Assembly (NCBI GenBank): GCA_928212115.1 | Contig: CAKMRJ010005634.1 | Span: 263,607,723-263,671,722, forward strand | DNA: 64,000 bases | Reading direction: 5' to 3' | DNA from: Lactuca virosa | Lineage: Eukaryota > Streptophyta > Magnoliopsida > Asterales > Asteraceae | Shown: one piece after another, positions 44,582 through 54,984 of the stretch | Layout of the letters: each line of letters begins with the position of its first letter | How positions within the stretch are numbered: the stretch's first letter is position 1 | Program-made: the position numbers and the translations under genes | Notes under the pieces: generated by a model | The model's input: the letters and a program-made list of their open reading frames with translations, nothing else | Database searches by the model: none | Told to the model about the DNA's origin: nothing

Positions 44582-46275
44582 TGTAACATCCCGAAATTCA
44601 GTTGCATCTCTTATACCCTTCTTCTTTTCCAAGTTGTCAAGTTTGGCCCTTAAAGGAAATATTAAAGCAAATGAGTACGCTGGGCGCAATGAAGAGTACG
44701 CTGCGCGTACTCATGCGCTTAATTTGGACGCGGACTCGCCTAGGTACGCTGGGTGTACCCAAGGTTACGCCGGGCGTAACCGGCCCAGATGCAAACCCTA
44801 AATTGTGGCTTGTGCACTATAAAATGAATGTTAAGGCCTTATCCTCAGCCACCATTTCAGAGAGTGAAACCCTAATAGAGAGCCACCGTTCGTTCCTAGC
44901 TTGTGTGTGTGTGTTCTAAGCTTCAAAGTGTCATTTCAAGGTGGTGAAAGAGAAGAGGAGGCCATTTTAGGAGCTAGAAGTTGGTGGACAAGAGTAGATC
45001 TGAGTTCTACAGAGGTTGGAGCTTCTTCCTGAGGTAAAAAGCTCAAAGCTTTCCTTGTCATTTGTGATTTCTGTTTCTTGGACCAACTTTTAGGGTTTTT
45101 GGTCCCAAGGTGGAGACTTTATGAGCAAATGGTCTCCATAAGCCTATATCTGCTATATTTCAGAGTAAAATGAGTTGTAGGTTCATAAAAATCCAATCTT
45201 GGACGTGAATATTGAGCCATGCATGAGATCTAGACCTTATGAGGAAGAGGGAAAGGTGTTAAAGTGATTAGGGACCTTTATAGCCATGCAAAGGCTTAAA
45301 GGTCTCGACTTTATGGAGTAAGTGGTCTTAGAGAAGTCAGATCTGGAGTTTGAGTTTATGTCTTAACCATTTAAGACCAAAATCCATGAATGCATGAAAC
45401 TGAGACTTACGCTGGGCGTAAATCTCAGTACGCGCAGCGTAAGGGTCTGGGACCCCGATTCTGGATCGCCGGAGTACGCCCAGCGTACAAGAGCTGGTAC
45501 GCGCCGTGTATTGCCCCTGTTGACTTTCGTTGACTTTTAGGGTTTTGGTCAACATTTGGACTTTTGGGTCAGGGAGGGGTAAAATGGTCTTTTACCCTTC
45601 TGTGAGATTGTAGGAAGGGATGTGATCTAGTCTTTGAGAGCCATTATTTATTCGAGATTACTGTTTATGTGTTTAGGCGGGGACTAGATCAGTGTTTTCG
45701 TGTGCGAGATTATCCGAGATACCCGAGGTGAGTCTTCTCACTATACATTACCTAGAGTGGTATTTATGTGTAGACCAAAGGGTCTTGTGTGCTATGTGTA
45801 TGTATGAGATTATGTGCATTGTGTTATATGTATGCTATGTGTTGAACAGACCGGGCCGGAGGGCCCAACGATATAGACCGGACCGAAGGGTCCAACGACA
45901 CAGACTGGACCGAAGGGTCCGACGAGCTATGACCGGACCAGAGGGTCCAATGAGCTACGGGACTGGGGGGTCCCGCTGAGACACATCGACCGAAGGGTCG
46001 TATTATAGCCTCGAGTGGCGTATGTGTTGTATGTGGTATTTTGGGGAACTCACTAAGCATTTATGCTTACAGTTGTTGTGTTATGTGTTTCAGGTACTAG
46101 CGAGGATCGTGGGAAGGCGCCGGCATGATCCGTACACACTGAGAGGATTTATGTATTTGAGGATCTTGGGAATTGTTATTGTGATAACACGTGATACATT
46201 GGAATACTATGATATTTTATGAATGAAAGCATGTTTTTAAAATGAAAAATTGTTTTGGAAATTTACGTCGTTACA
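44582..46275 (+). repeat. 3' LTR of gypsy T
   Basis: 1,694 bp, TGTAACATCCCG to CGTTACA, followed by TACTT. Dyads at about 44676-44780 and 45406-45510, GGACC array at 45846-46000, TATAAAAT at 44818. Confidence 0.95.
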
Positions 46276-46280
46276 TACTT

Positions 46281-46340
46281 GAAGTGGAGCATCAGCTGGC
46301 TGAACTAAGGGTTCATCCGAGGGATACCCGTCACCAGTAA
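46281..46340 (+). pseudogene. ORF1 of gypsy G, last 19 codons and stop
   Basis: After removal of T and one TACTT, the frame of 37142-37702 continues here with EVEHQLAELRVHPRDTRHQ and a TAA at 46338-46340. This gives the ORF1 C-terminus and confirms that T split it. Confidence 0.65.
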
Positions 46341-46925
46341 GAGATGCTCTACCTTCCTTCCTTTTTGGGTTAAGGAATGGCCTTCCTATTATGCTCTAAG
46401 TAGCACTTTCCTATGTAACTACCCCTGTATTGTATGTACTTTTTTGTGGGCCTTCGTTCTGTCAAAACTTTTCTACTTCGGATATGATGTAAGACCTACT
46501 CCAAGGTCATTTTTCCCGAACTTATTACATCTTAAATATCAATGATATTGATAGTCGGCTAATCCCTGTGACAATCCTTGTTCAAATACTTTCATTCTAC
46601 TATCGTTAGAATTCTATCTAAATCTCACTCTCGTAAAATTATTGAACTATGGTAATTTAACTCATGGATCACTTCCAATTCTTTTTCGAAAGTTGGATCA
46701 TGTTATCCACCAACCAATGATAGCCTAGTTTGGACGACAACCGTCTTGTGACCATTCCATGAACTTACTTTTACTCTTTACCAGTAGTACATCATAGGGA
46801 TGTAGGTCAAACCATTGAGAATAATTTAATAAAACAAAAAATTTACATTTGCATGAATGATTAGAATACATCTAGGGCCGACCATAATCACTCACGAACT
46901 CATTTTCTTATCGAATAGCAGAATC
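46341..46925 (+). other. Spacer between ORF1 and gag of gypsy G
   Basis: About 585 bp. No open frame. Its TTCCTTCCTTTTTGGG start is pyrimidine-rich. No splice or restart signal can be asserted. Confidence 0.5.
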
Positions 46926-47684
46926 ATGTCGTCATCCAGAAATAATAGTCAGCCAAGTGACGAAACCCCGATCCTTCATATAGACGCCGCTACCTTCCAA
47001 GCCGCGGTAACAGCTGCTGTGACAGCTGTCCTAGCACAATTCAACACTGGTAACGCAAACAAAGATGGAAAAGGTGTTGACAGTTCAAATTCTTGTAACA
47101 ACCCGGGAAATCCACAAATGACAGTAGTCACAAACCCCCAAGTCAACAAATCTGAGAATAGGAAACGAAAGCGTCAAGCCAAAAATGAGCGCAAGCGATC
47201 TCAAAGACTTGCCATGCAACATCAACAAATGGCGACCCCTGCCACTTCAGTACCGACCAAACGATATGAGGGAACACTCCCGAAGTGTAACAAGTGTAAC
47301 TTTCATCATAACCGAGTTCGCCATGAACTGCAGTGCAGCAATTACAACAGAATGGGGCACACTTCTCGTGTCTATAGAACGCCGGCACGAACCATCTTCC
47401 AAGTCACTAGCATCGGAGTCAGCCTGGCTTGCTATGGTTGCGCTGAAACCGGACACTATAAAAGGAATTGTCCAAAAAGGAAGAACAACGAAAGCGCTCG
47501 TGTCCACATAACTCTGACCCTGCACATCACTTCCACCACCGACGCTGGTACAAGCCAGATATGTCATATATGCGGTGAGATAGGACATCTCAAGAATGAT
47601 TGTCCAATAACAAAGAACTCTGGCGCAGACGGGAAGATACTAAGGATCACCGCCGCAGGAGAGACTACTCCGGACCCACGTTGA
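46926..47684 (+). pseudogene. gag: Gag of gypsy G lacking the capsid domain
   Basis: The ATG at 46926 (MSSSRNNSQPSDE) begins 252 codons. The N-terminal AATFQAAVTAAVTAVLAQFN helix is typical of this gag type, but the frame then runs straight into the basic linker and zinc knuckles: CNKCNFHH near 47285, CYGCAETGHYKRNC near 47431 and CHICGEIGHLKNDC near 47561. The capsid domain of some 200 residues normally found between them is missing, so this gag could not build particles. An in-frame deletion is the simplest reading. The stop is at 47682-47684. Confidence 0.75.
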
Positions 47685-48544
47685 AATACTGGTACTTTCC
47701 ATAGCGATAAAGTTAGACTTATCAAAAACTTTTAAACTACTAGTGCAACTCGAATCATATCATTTTGCGAGATCCCATCGGTTATAGGGACTCTCGTGCT
47801 GCTTGTACTTGCTCTTTGTAGTATACCTTGTTCGCAACAGTAGTTTCATAGATAAAACTAAAGTACTGAAACTCTGACATAAGTTGCACCGTTGTGTTTT
47901 TGTAACACCTTTCTGAACTAGTCTAACGCCAGTTATTCCGAGTAGTCCGATGTTGTCATTTGACCTAAGTCAATTCGATCCTCACAGTGCCAGTTTCGTA
48001 TGAAAACTCTTTTTCCCATAATCGCCTTTCTAGCGAAGCCGTCATTCCAGAACTCTGAGGTACTCATGCGTAGAGTGCCTTATGGTTCGTATCCTTCCCG
48101 AATTAACCTCAGCAAACCTCCCCGAAATACCACTCGTACAGTACGTCAAGTTCAATCCGACGACCCATACGGTTAATCTATCGCTGAGGAATGTATACGC
48201 AAGGGTGGTACATAATCAAGGTTCTACAGGCTTAGAATTGATGATTCCGCTTTAACTTCTTTTCCTTGTTTGGATGTGAGCTTAGAGAAGAATCATTTAT
48301 TCGACCACCTTTTCAATCTTAATTATATACGACTCGTATACGCGAGGCTGCGATTGATGAACCAAGTATGAGTTCTAATATGAACTTCAGGACGGAGACT
48401 ACTCAAGACTACGAGTGATCGTGATGTCATGCGAATAAACTTAGAAGCCAAACAAATGCTCTTCCCGCCGATCGAGACAAGAGATGCGGATGGAACGGAA
48501 GTACTTATCTTTTTCCTTAATTCATGAGTAATCATACTTTATTT
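47685..48544 (+). other. Decayed gag-protease border of gypsy G
   Basis: About 860 bp of frameless sequence where the protease active site would be expected. I cannot find a DSGA-type motif. A stretch near 48182-48300 partly resembles the leader near 35095-35180 (CCTTGTTTGGATGTG), so rearrangement is possible. Confidence 0.45.
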
Positions 48545-49438
48545 TAGATCTTCACGACATCTAATCCACCACAAGGTTTTGACGTCATAATCGGTAAGAA
48601 TTGGTTGGGTCTACAACGAGCCGACATCATGTGCTTTGAGAAAGCAATTCATCTTAACCTCCCTAACAACGAAACTCTAGTTATCTACGACGACAAATCA
48701 AGTACGGACCTTCGCATTATTTTGTGTATTCAAGCTCAGAAGCGCTTGCGAAAGGAATATCATGCATTCCTTGCACTCATCGTCGATGAGAGTCAAGAAG
48801 TGAAAGACATTTAGAACATTCCAGAAGTACGCGACTCTCCTGACATCTTTCCAGAAGAACTACCAGGATTACCACCACAGCGTCAAGTCGAGTTCCGAAT
48901 CGACTTAGTTCCAGGGGCTACCCCAGTAGCCAAATCGCCAGTTACGAGTGTTAGAGAAGGATGTCCCGAAGATAGCCTTCCGAACTCGTTATGGACACTA
49001 CTAGTTTGTAGTGATGCCGTTCGGATTAACCAACACACCATCAGTATTCATGGATCTAATGAATAGGGTGTGCCGTCCTTACTTGGATCAGTTCGTCATT
49101 GCTTTCATCGATGACATACTTATCTACTCTCGTAGTAAGGGGTAGCATAGTCAACACCTACGAAGAGTCTTAGAAACATTACGATTGAAGAAGCTCTATG
49201 TGAAGTTCTCTAAGGGCGAGTTTTGGATTCGAAGAGTCGAATTCTTGGGCCACGCTGTTTGCGAGAAGAGAATTCACGTGGGACCTCCGAAATCAAGGCC
49301 ATTGAGAACTAGTCAGCTCCAAAGACACCTACAGAAATTCGTCAATTTCTAGGTCTCGCTGGCTACAATCGCAGGTTCATACGGAACTTCTCTAGCATCG
49401 CTAAACCGCTCACTACACTAACCCAAAAGGAGTGGCCT
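48545..49438 (+). pseudogene. Protease C-terminus and RT fragments of gypsy G
   Basis: The open frame ending at 48814 starts its conserved part with FDVIIGKNWLGL (near 48580), the region after the protease. RT begins at PDIFPEELPGLPP (near 48840), but after about 48940 some 200 bases of RT are missing. It resumes with FRTRYG-like and MPFGLTN-like codons and the FIDDILIYSR core near 49105, in shifting frames with stops. It ends within the RT-RNase H border at 49438. Confidence 0.7.
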
Positions 49439-49846
49439 TTGACTGGGAAGAGAAACAAGAGAAGGAAACCTTTGGAATTCCAGGTGGGAGACCGCGTCCT
49501 TTTGAAAGTCTCACCCTGGAAGGGCTTGATACGCTTCGGAAAGCGTGGGAAGCTCAATGCAAGATATGTAGGGCCTTTCGAGATTCTCGCCAGAATCGGC
49601 CCTGTAGCTTACAAACTCAACCTACCTCGCGAACTAAGTAACGTACATTCTACTTTCCACGTCTCGAACTTGAAAAAGTGCCTATCCGACGAGAATCTTG
49701 TAATCCCACTCGACGAAATCGAGATCAACGAGAGCCTCAACTTCCTGGAAGAACCTGTAGAAATCATGGACCGGAGGTCAAGCAAACGTAGCAAAAACCG
49801 CATCCCGTTAGTGAAAGGTTCGCTGGAATGCCAAACGAAGACCTGA
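49439..49846 (+). pseudogene. Integrase C-terminus and tail of gypsy G, fused to RT
   Basis: An open frame with the box FQVGDRVLLKVSPWKGLIRF, then NVHSTFHVSNLKKC and an EEPVEIMDR block, the integrase C-terminal region of gypsy elements. The remainder of RNase H and the whole integrase zinc and catalytic core are deleted: RT sequence ending in a DWEEKQE-like phrase joins directly to this part near 49455. The product would have no catalytic activity. Confidence 0.75.
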
Positions 49847-49950
49847 ATTCACTTGAGAGCACGAGAATCAGATGAAACTAAAATATCCTCATCCCTTAGC
49901 ATAGTCTTCAATTCTTGCTTAAACTCTAATTTCGGGACGAAATTCTCTCT

Positions 49951-49963
49951 AACGGGGGGTCGA
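49951..49963 (+). other. Polypurine tract of gypsy G
   Basis: AACGGGGGGTCGA directly before the 3' LTR. Confidence 0.65.
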
Positions 49964-50173
49964 TGTGACAACCTGAAATTTCTATCTTGTACAACCATCC
50001 AATTCAGTCAAAGTCAGACTTAGCTCTGCTAACTTTTAGCACTGTTTAGAGTCTGTTTGAGCATTCTGAGCCTAGTTCATCAAAGGAATCAGTGTTTGGA
50101 TTTTTCAGTTAACGCTCCAAACCATCTAGCAAACCGTAAACCTCCTCAAAAGGAGTTTACGGTCAGGAACCTT

Positions 50174-50202
50174 GAGTTTACGGTCAGGGTGACCGTAAAC
50201 TC
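50174..50202. repeat. Perfect 13-bp stem hairpin in G 3' LTR
   Basis: Identical to 33674-33702. The upstream partner hairpin is better preserved here (about 50134-50163). Confidence 0.9.
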
Positions 50203-50205
50203 CCT

Positions 50206-50208
<3 letters not shown>

Positions 50209-50290
<82 letters not shown>

Positions 50291-50295
50291 TATAT
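50209..50295. repeat. (TA)n microsatellite in G 3' LTR
   Basis: TA repeats with one TTAA and one AATA interruption. Confidence 0.9.
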
Positions 50296-50820
50296 TTCAT
50301 GATCATTTTTTATCATTTCTTCCATTTCAAGCCAAAGAACTCATTCTCTCTCAAGTATCATCCGATATTTCTCTTAAATCGTCAAGATTGTAAGTGTTTC
50401 TTCCCTAGATTTGTTGATATCCTTCAATATCTAGTGATTGTACATGATTTCATCCATGAAATCTCCTCATTTTGATAGATCTTCAAGTGTTCTTCATTTC
50501 ACCAAGAACACCAAGAACACACACTAGTGTTCTTGGATCCTAACCTCCCTTACAAGCTTCTAATAAGTAAGTAAACTACCCTTAGCTTGTTATATACTTG
50601 AATCACTTGTTAAACACTTAGAAAACATCAATAAACTCAAGAACAAACGGTGTTTATGGTCAAGTGAATCTTCATAGACCGTAAACCCTTATAAAGGGTG
50701 TTCTTATAGCCTTTACCCTTCCTAAGGCTAAGCATGGTCCCTAGAATCTGAACCTTTGATTGAAGCCCTTGAAAACCTTCATTTGTGAAAGATTTTGTGA
50801 GTTTGCGGTTGGATCTCCTT

Positions 50821-51000
50821 AGACCGCGAACTCCATGACCGTTAGGTCATTAGACCGTGAACTCCATGACCGTAAGGTCATTAGACCATGAACTCCATGA
50901 CCGTGAACAGTTGGACTGTGAACACATGGACCGTGAACACTTGGACCGTGAACACTTGGACCGTGAACTCCCTAGGTCATGCCATTTGGACCGTAAACTA
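50821..51000. repeat. GACCGTGAAC array in G 3' LTR
   Basis: Same family as 34305-34488 with a different number and order of short units. Confidence 0.85.
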
Positions 51001-51337
51001 AATAGGGTGGCCATACACCGTAGTTATGCAATCATATGTGATTGCATCCCTTCAATCTAAGAGTTCCTAGTCTATTAGGGTGTTATCCATTATAATTAGT
51101 TGTTTATACTCTAATCATATGCTTATATGCATCATTATATGATAAATAATACCCGTGTGTGTGCTCAAGTCTTTATTTGGCACTTACCATCCTATACCAC
51201 CCGTTCATCCAAACCACTCACTACAGGTGAGTTCATACCCCTTAATCTACCTTTTAAATGATTTTAAATGCTTTTATGGGGGGGGGGAATACAAGTAGAA
51301 AACATATAGTTATATAATCAATCACATGTGATTTATA

Positions 51338-51507
51338 ACTGTGTTTCAAACAAAGGATTTCTTATACTTTAACTGTGTTTCAAACAAAGGATTTCTTATA
51401 CTTTAACTGTGTTTCAAACAAAGGATTTCTTATACTTTAACTGTGTTTCAAACAAAGGATTACTTATACTTTAACCGTGTTTCAAACAAAGGACTTCTTA
51501 TACTTTA
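51338..51507. repeat. 34-bp tandem repeat, 5 copies
   Basis: Five head-to-tail units starting at 51338, 51372, 51406, 51440 and 51474. The last two match the last two of the 5' LTR in their variant bases. Confidence 0.95.
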
Positions 51508-53006
51508 AATTGTCTTGTCAATCATTTTGCTTTTAAATCATTTTATAAACTGACATCAAGTCATCAATATTTATTAATTAAACTCTTCAAATGTTTTACA
51601 AAACTTCTTTTTTTTACTTATATATTGTCAAAAGCATGTGTATATATGTATAGTTATATAAGTAATGTTTAAAGGACTTAGGACTGATAACTCGCTTTAT
51701 TTCCTTTTCCTTGTTTGGATGTGGCCTTAGAGTATCGGTTATTTGTCTGAATGTCGTCTAAATATTAGTTATATATTAAGTATACATATGTAGATATAAA
51801 AGTATTATCAATCAGTTCAGTACCTTTGAGTAGCAAAGGCATACCTTCATGCATTCAAACTACAGAAATTACCAGTAAACTATAATAGGTATAGTTTAGG
51901 AGAATACTATCATATACAAATACTATAACGAGGAACAATACATACTATACACTATACAATAGAATATACTATGAAGAGAAACTAAGGAAACTTACACCAT
52001 ACTATACATAAGAATATACTATACAAACATTAGAATACGATAACTAGAATGTGACATACTATTCAAGGATACAACAAGACAGTGTTGTATCATATTGTAA
52101 CCAGAGTCTCCTGGAGGGAGAGCGGGCATCGTGTGTATAGATCTATACGGGACAGACACTCCTACACCCCGACTGCTAGCTATAGTCCCACCCGATAAGG
52201 CCAAGGTGTGACAAAATGTCACCTTACCATATTATGACACCGGAGGGTCATCAGTTATTCAGTCGTCGATCAGCATGGTTACAAACGAGTTCACATTTAA
52301 ACCTTTAGTTAACCGACTAAGGATTAAAGGCAAAAAGACTCCCCGAGGGGTATTATACATTTAATACTACCTGGAGTTTGTATTTTATCACTTTATAGCT
52401 AGCAGTGTCACTGCTGAGGTAAAACATTATTTTCCCTATTACATTTACTTTTTGATCTTCTCACATATTCATTAATGTATAAACTATATTTAGTTAATGA
52501 TAGTCATACTTGGGAAAATACACACTTTTACAAGAAACAAACATACAAAACATTTGATGCCTTGGTAGAAGGCTACTTTTAGTAGAAAATATAGGATTTT
52601 CTAGGAGATACAATTATTTACTGCAAACATTTACATTGAAAACTTACAAACATTTTCTTCAAACTTACAAACATTTTCATACAAACAATGACACTAAATA
52701 CTTATGAACTCACCAGCTTTAATGCTGATAAACTCTTTCAAAATAACTTGTATTCTCAGGTCATCAGTAGACAGGTACCGAGGCCAACTTTTGAGAAGAT
52801 GAAGCACATTCAAGACTCATATTTTATTTTGATTCATATTTTGGTGTCTTATAAACTATACAGAATACACTTGTATTAAACTATTTTATTAATGCAATGG
52901 ATGATGTTGTTTGCTTGTTTACTATTATGCTTTGTTGTGATACTGTACATGATGTCCTCCGCCCAAGAACATTTCCGCCGTTCTGGTTTTGGGGTGTGAC
53001 ATAAAC

Positions 53007-53210
53007 GGAAGAACAAGCGGGTTTATTCACAAAAATCGTCAAATGTTGTTGTGAATCCGAAATCCGTGAAGCAAATTTGGGTTCCAAAGCAACAATCTCC
53101 AAAGGTTTCATTGAATTTGAAGTCAAAACCCAAAAGTGTTGGTGGTTCTTATGAAGATGTTCTTGGATCGTTAAAGAACACGAACAAACGAGTTGTACAA
53201 CACACATAGT
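53007..53210 (+). pseudogene. Gag-like ORF of element E, second part
   Basis: It resumes after element G with a Lys/Asn-rich stretch and the phrase KQIWVPKQQS (near 53070), then KPKSVGGSYEDVLGSL, and stops near 53208. IWVPK-type phrases occur between the zinc knuckle and protease in copia polyproteins, so this marks the truncated end of a copia-like gag. No protease follows. Confidence 0.5.
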
Positions 53211-54984
53211 GGGTGGTACAATGTTCAAATTAGAGATTTTCTCGTTCCATCAAAAGAACCAAGATCTTCTAACTTTGATTCGTTCGTTGAAAATGGAAAT
53301 CGATTCATCAAAAAGGTATCACAAATTCTCAAATGGATTCCAAAACGTCCATCATTTCGATTCATATTTTGCGTTTTTCATTTTTGATTGATTCGCCTCA
53401 TTGGATCAAATTCGTTTCAACCCCTTTGATTGATCCAATTATTTTTTTTAGATCAAACCACAAAATCAAAATCATTTTCTATAAGTTTGTTGCTGTTCAT
53501 TCGGTTTATCATTAAGCCCAAATCAAGTCTCATGATTTTTTTTAATTGAGCCCAAAATGTTGTTTGTATACTGTTCAACTAATCAATCTGTTTTTTTATC
53601 CGAACTCACTGTTGAAGCCCAAAGAATCCATTAATCAGATATGAAGCATTTCGTTTGTTCCTCATCACACGCTTATAGTGCTTATACTCTCAAATGTTCT
53701 TGATTGTGTTCATTCGAATTTGGTTTCGTCTTGTCTTTCTTAATAATCGATGCTTGTAGAATTTGTCTTGTGAATCCGTTTTATTTGATTTTTAAGTCAA
53801 TGCTCGATGCCCATGGCCTTTGATTAACAACGATGGATTTGTTAACGAAGCCTTGGGTTTCATTCAACACTCGACCGTTAATGGAACGCGATGAACAATC
53901 GAAGGTTTAAGTTTGTTGATTGTAAGTTCTTGACTTCGAAAGCCATTATTGGAAATCGACAGGATGAAATTCAAAGCACATTTGGTTTGCGTTGACTTTT
54001 TGAAGTCAAAATCAATGTTCTTGAGAAGTTAGAAATGAAATTGATTGAAACGTAAGATGAAATTGATTTGTATTTGATTTTGAAACCAGCATGATAGTTT
54101 GGTTTGGTATTGTCGATTGCAGATTTTGGAGTCTGTATTCGTTGTTGATGTTGATGGTTGAAAACGAATTGTGTTGGATTTTGGAATCAGCCGAATTTCT
54201 TTATCATGATTTCAAAGATTTGGTATCGATGTCAAGTCTGGACTTGGATGATTTTTGATTCGAAATATTGTGGTCATTTGTTGTTGATGTTGATTATTGA
54301 TAACGAACGTTGTATTTTGGGAATTTGATTTTGGGGTACCTGTGATGAAAAAGCAAAGAACGATGGATATAAGATAGATTTCGAATGCTGTGAAATCAAT
54401 TGAGGGTTGTCGATTGGTGTCTGGTGATCGATTTTGGAGTCGTGATGTTGATTTTGGGTTGTATGTCGACTGGGATGTTTAGGAATCGATAATTTGATGG
54501 CTTCAGTTGAAGTTTACTAGAAATCGACGATTTAGGAAGTCGATTGAGAACGAAGCGTGAATGGGAATGAAGGTTTCAAAAGAAAGGATGATGAACAGAT
54601 GGTTTGGGAACGCACTGAATAACGAACTCAAATGTTAGTTCATTGCTTGAAGATGTATTCAACAGTCGAAACATTGTTGTTGATGTCGATGATTTTGGGA
54701 AGCCTTGTAACAGCGAACAACAATCTCAATGATTAAGAGGTTACTGTCCATGGTTAAGCGTTTGACATGCTTCGTTTTTTATAGTTATTTGATTGAGAAA
54801 AAGCTTCGTTATCAATGGTGTTGTGGATTTCGTTACCTGGTTCACGAATTGGGGAATAAACCAACCAAGTTTCGAAATTGGTCCTTAAACTTTCGAAGAT
54901 TTGACAGCTTACACCTACATTCGACATAAGGACCTAATTTTGACAGTTTGGATGAAAAAAGGAAGAATTTTTAAATTGGCCCCT
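53211..54984 (+). other. Non-coding internal region of element E, left of solo LTR
   Basis: About 1.8 kb with only short frames. It repeats words such as GTCGAT, TGTTGATG and GATTTTGG without a clear period. It may be captured host sequence; I recognise nothing. Confidence 0.45.

Larger units (their letters stand above)
37703..46275 (+). mobile_element. Ty3/gypsy chromovirus T (Tekay-like), nested in G
   Basis: 8,573 bp, exact TACTT duplication at 37698-37702 and 46276-46280, LTRs of 1,685 and 1,694 bp with TGTAACA...GTTACA ends. It carries gag with zinc knuckles, protease, RT, RNase H, integrase and a chromodomain-like tail in gypsy order. Stops and two frameshifts silence it, but every domain is present. 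LTR size, the polypurine tract AGTGGGGGAGAAT and the C-terminal tail suggest the Tekay lineage, though I cannot run a phylogeny. It is the youngest level of this nest. Confidence 0.95.
33463..53001 (+). mobile_element. Ty3/gypsy element G (3-kb LTRs, internally deleted), nested in E
   Basis: Exact TAAAC duplication at 33458-33462 and 53002-53006. LTRs 2,961 and 3,038 bp with TGTGACA ends (first base pair decayed to TA in the 5' copy). Order: primer site, leader, an extra ORF, gag zinc knuckles, protease/RT pieces, integrase C-terminus, polypurine tract. The capsid domain, part of RT, RNase H and the integrase core are missing. The nested T element (37703-46275) splits the extra ORF. The RT-to-integrase order and chromodomain-like tail place it in the chromovirus side of gypsy. 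Confidence 0.92.
49964..53001 (+). repeat. 3' LTR of gypsy G
   Basis: 3,038 bp, TGTGACAACCTG to GGGGTGTGACA, followed by TAAAC. It is 77 bp longer than the 5' LTR, of which 68 bp are two extra 34-bp units. Confidence 0.95.

Noticed and set aside
50857..51060. 67-codon frame with repeated DREHLD phrases
   Set aside because: It is translation of the GACCGT array in the G 3' LTR.
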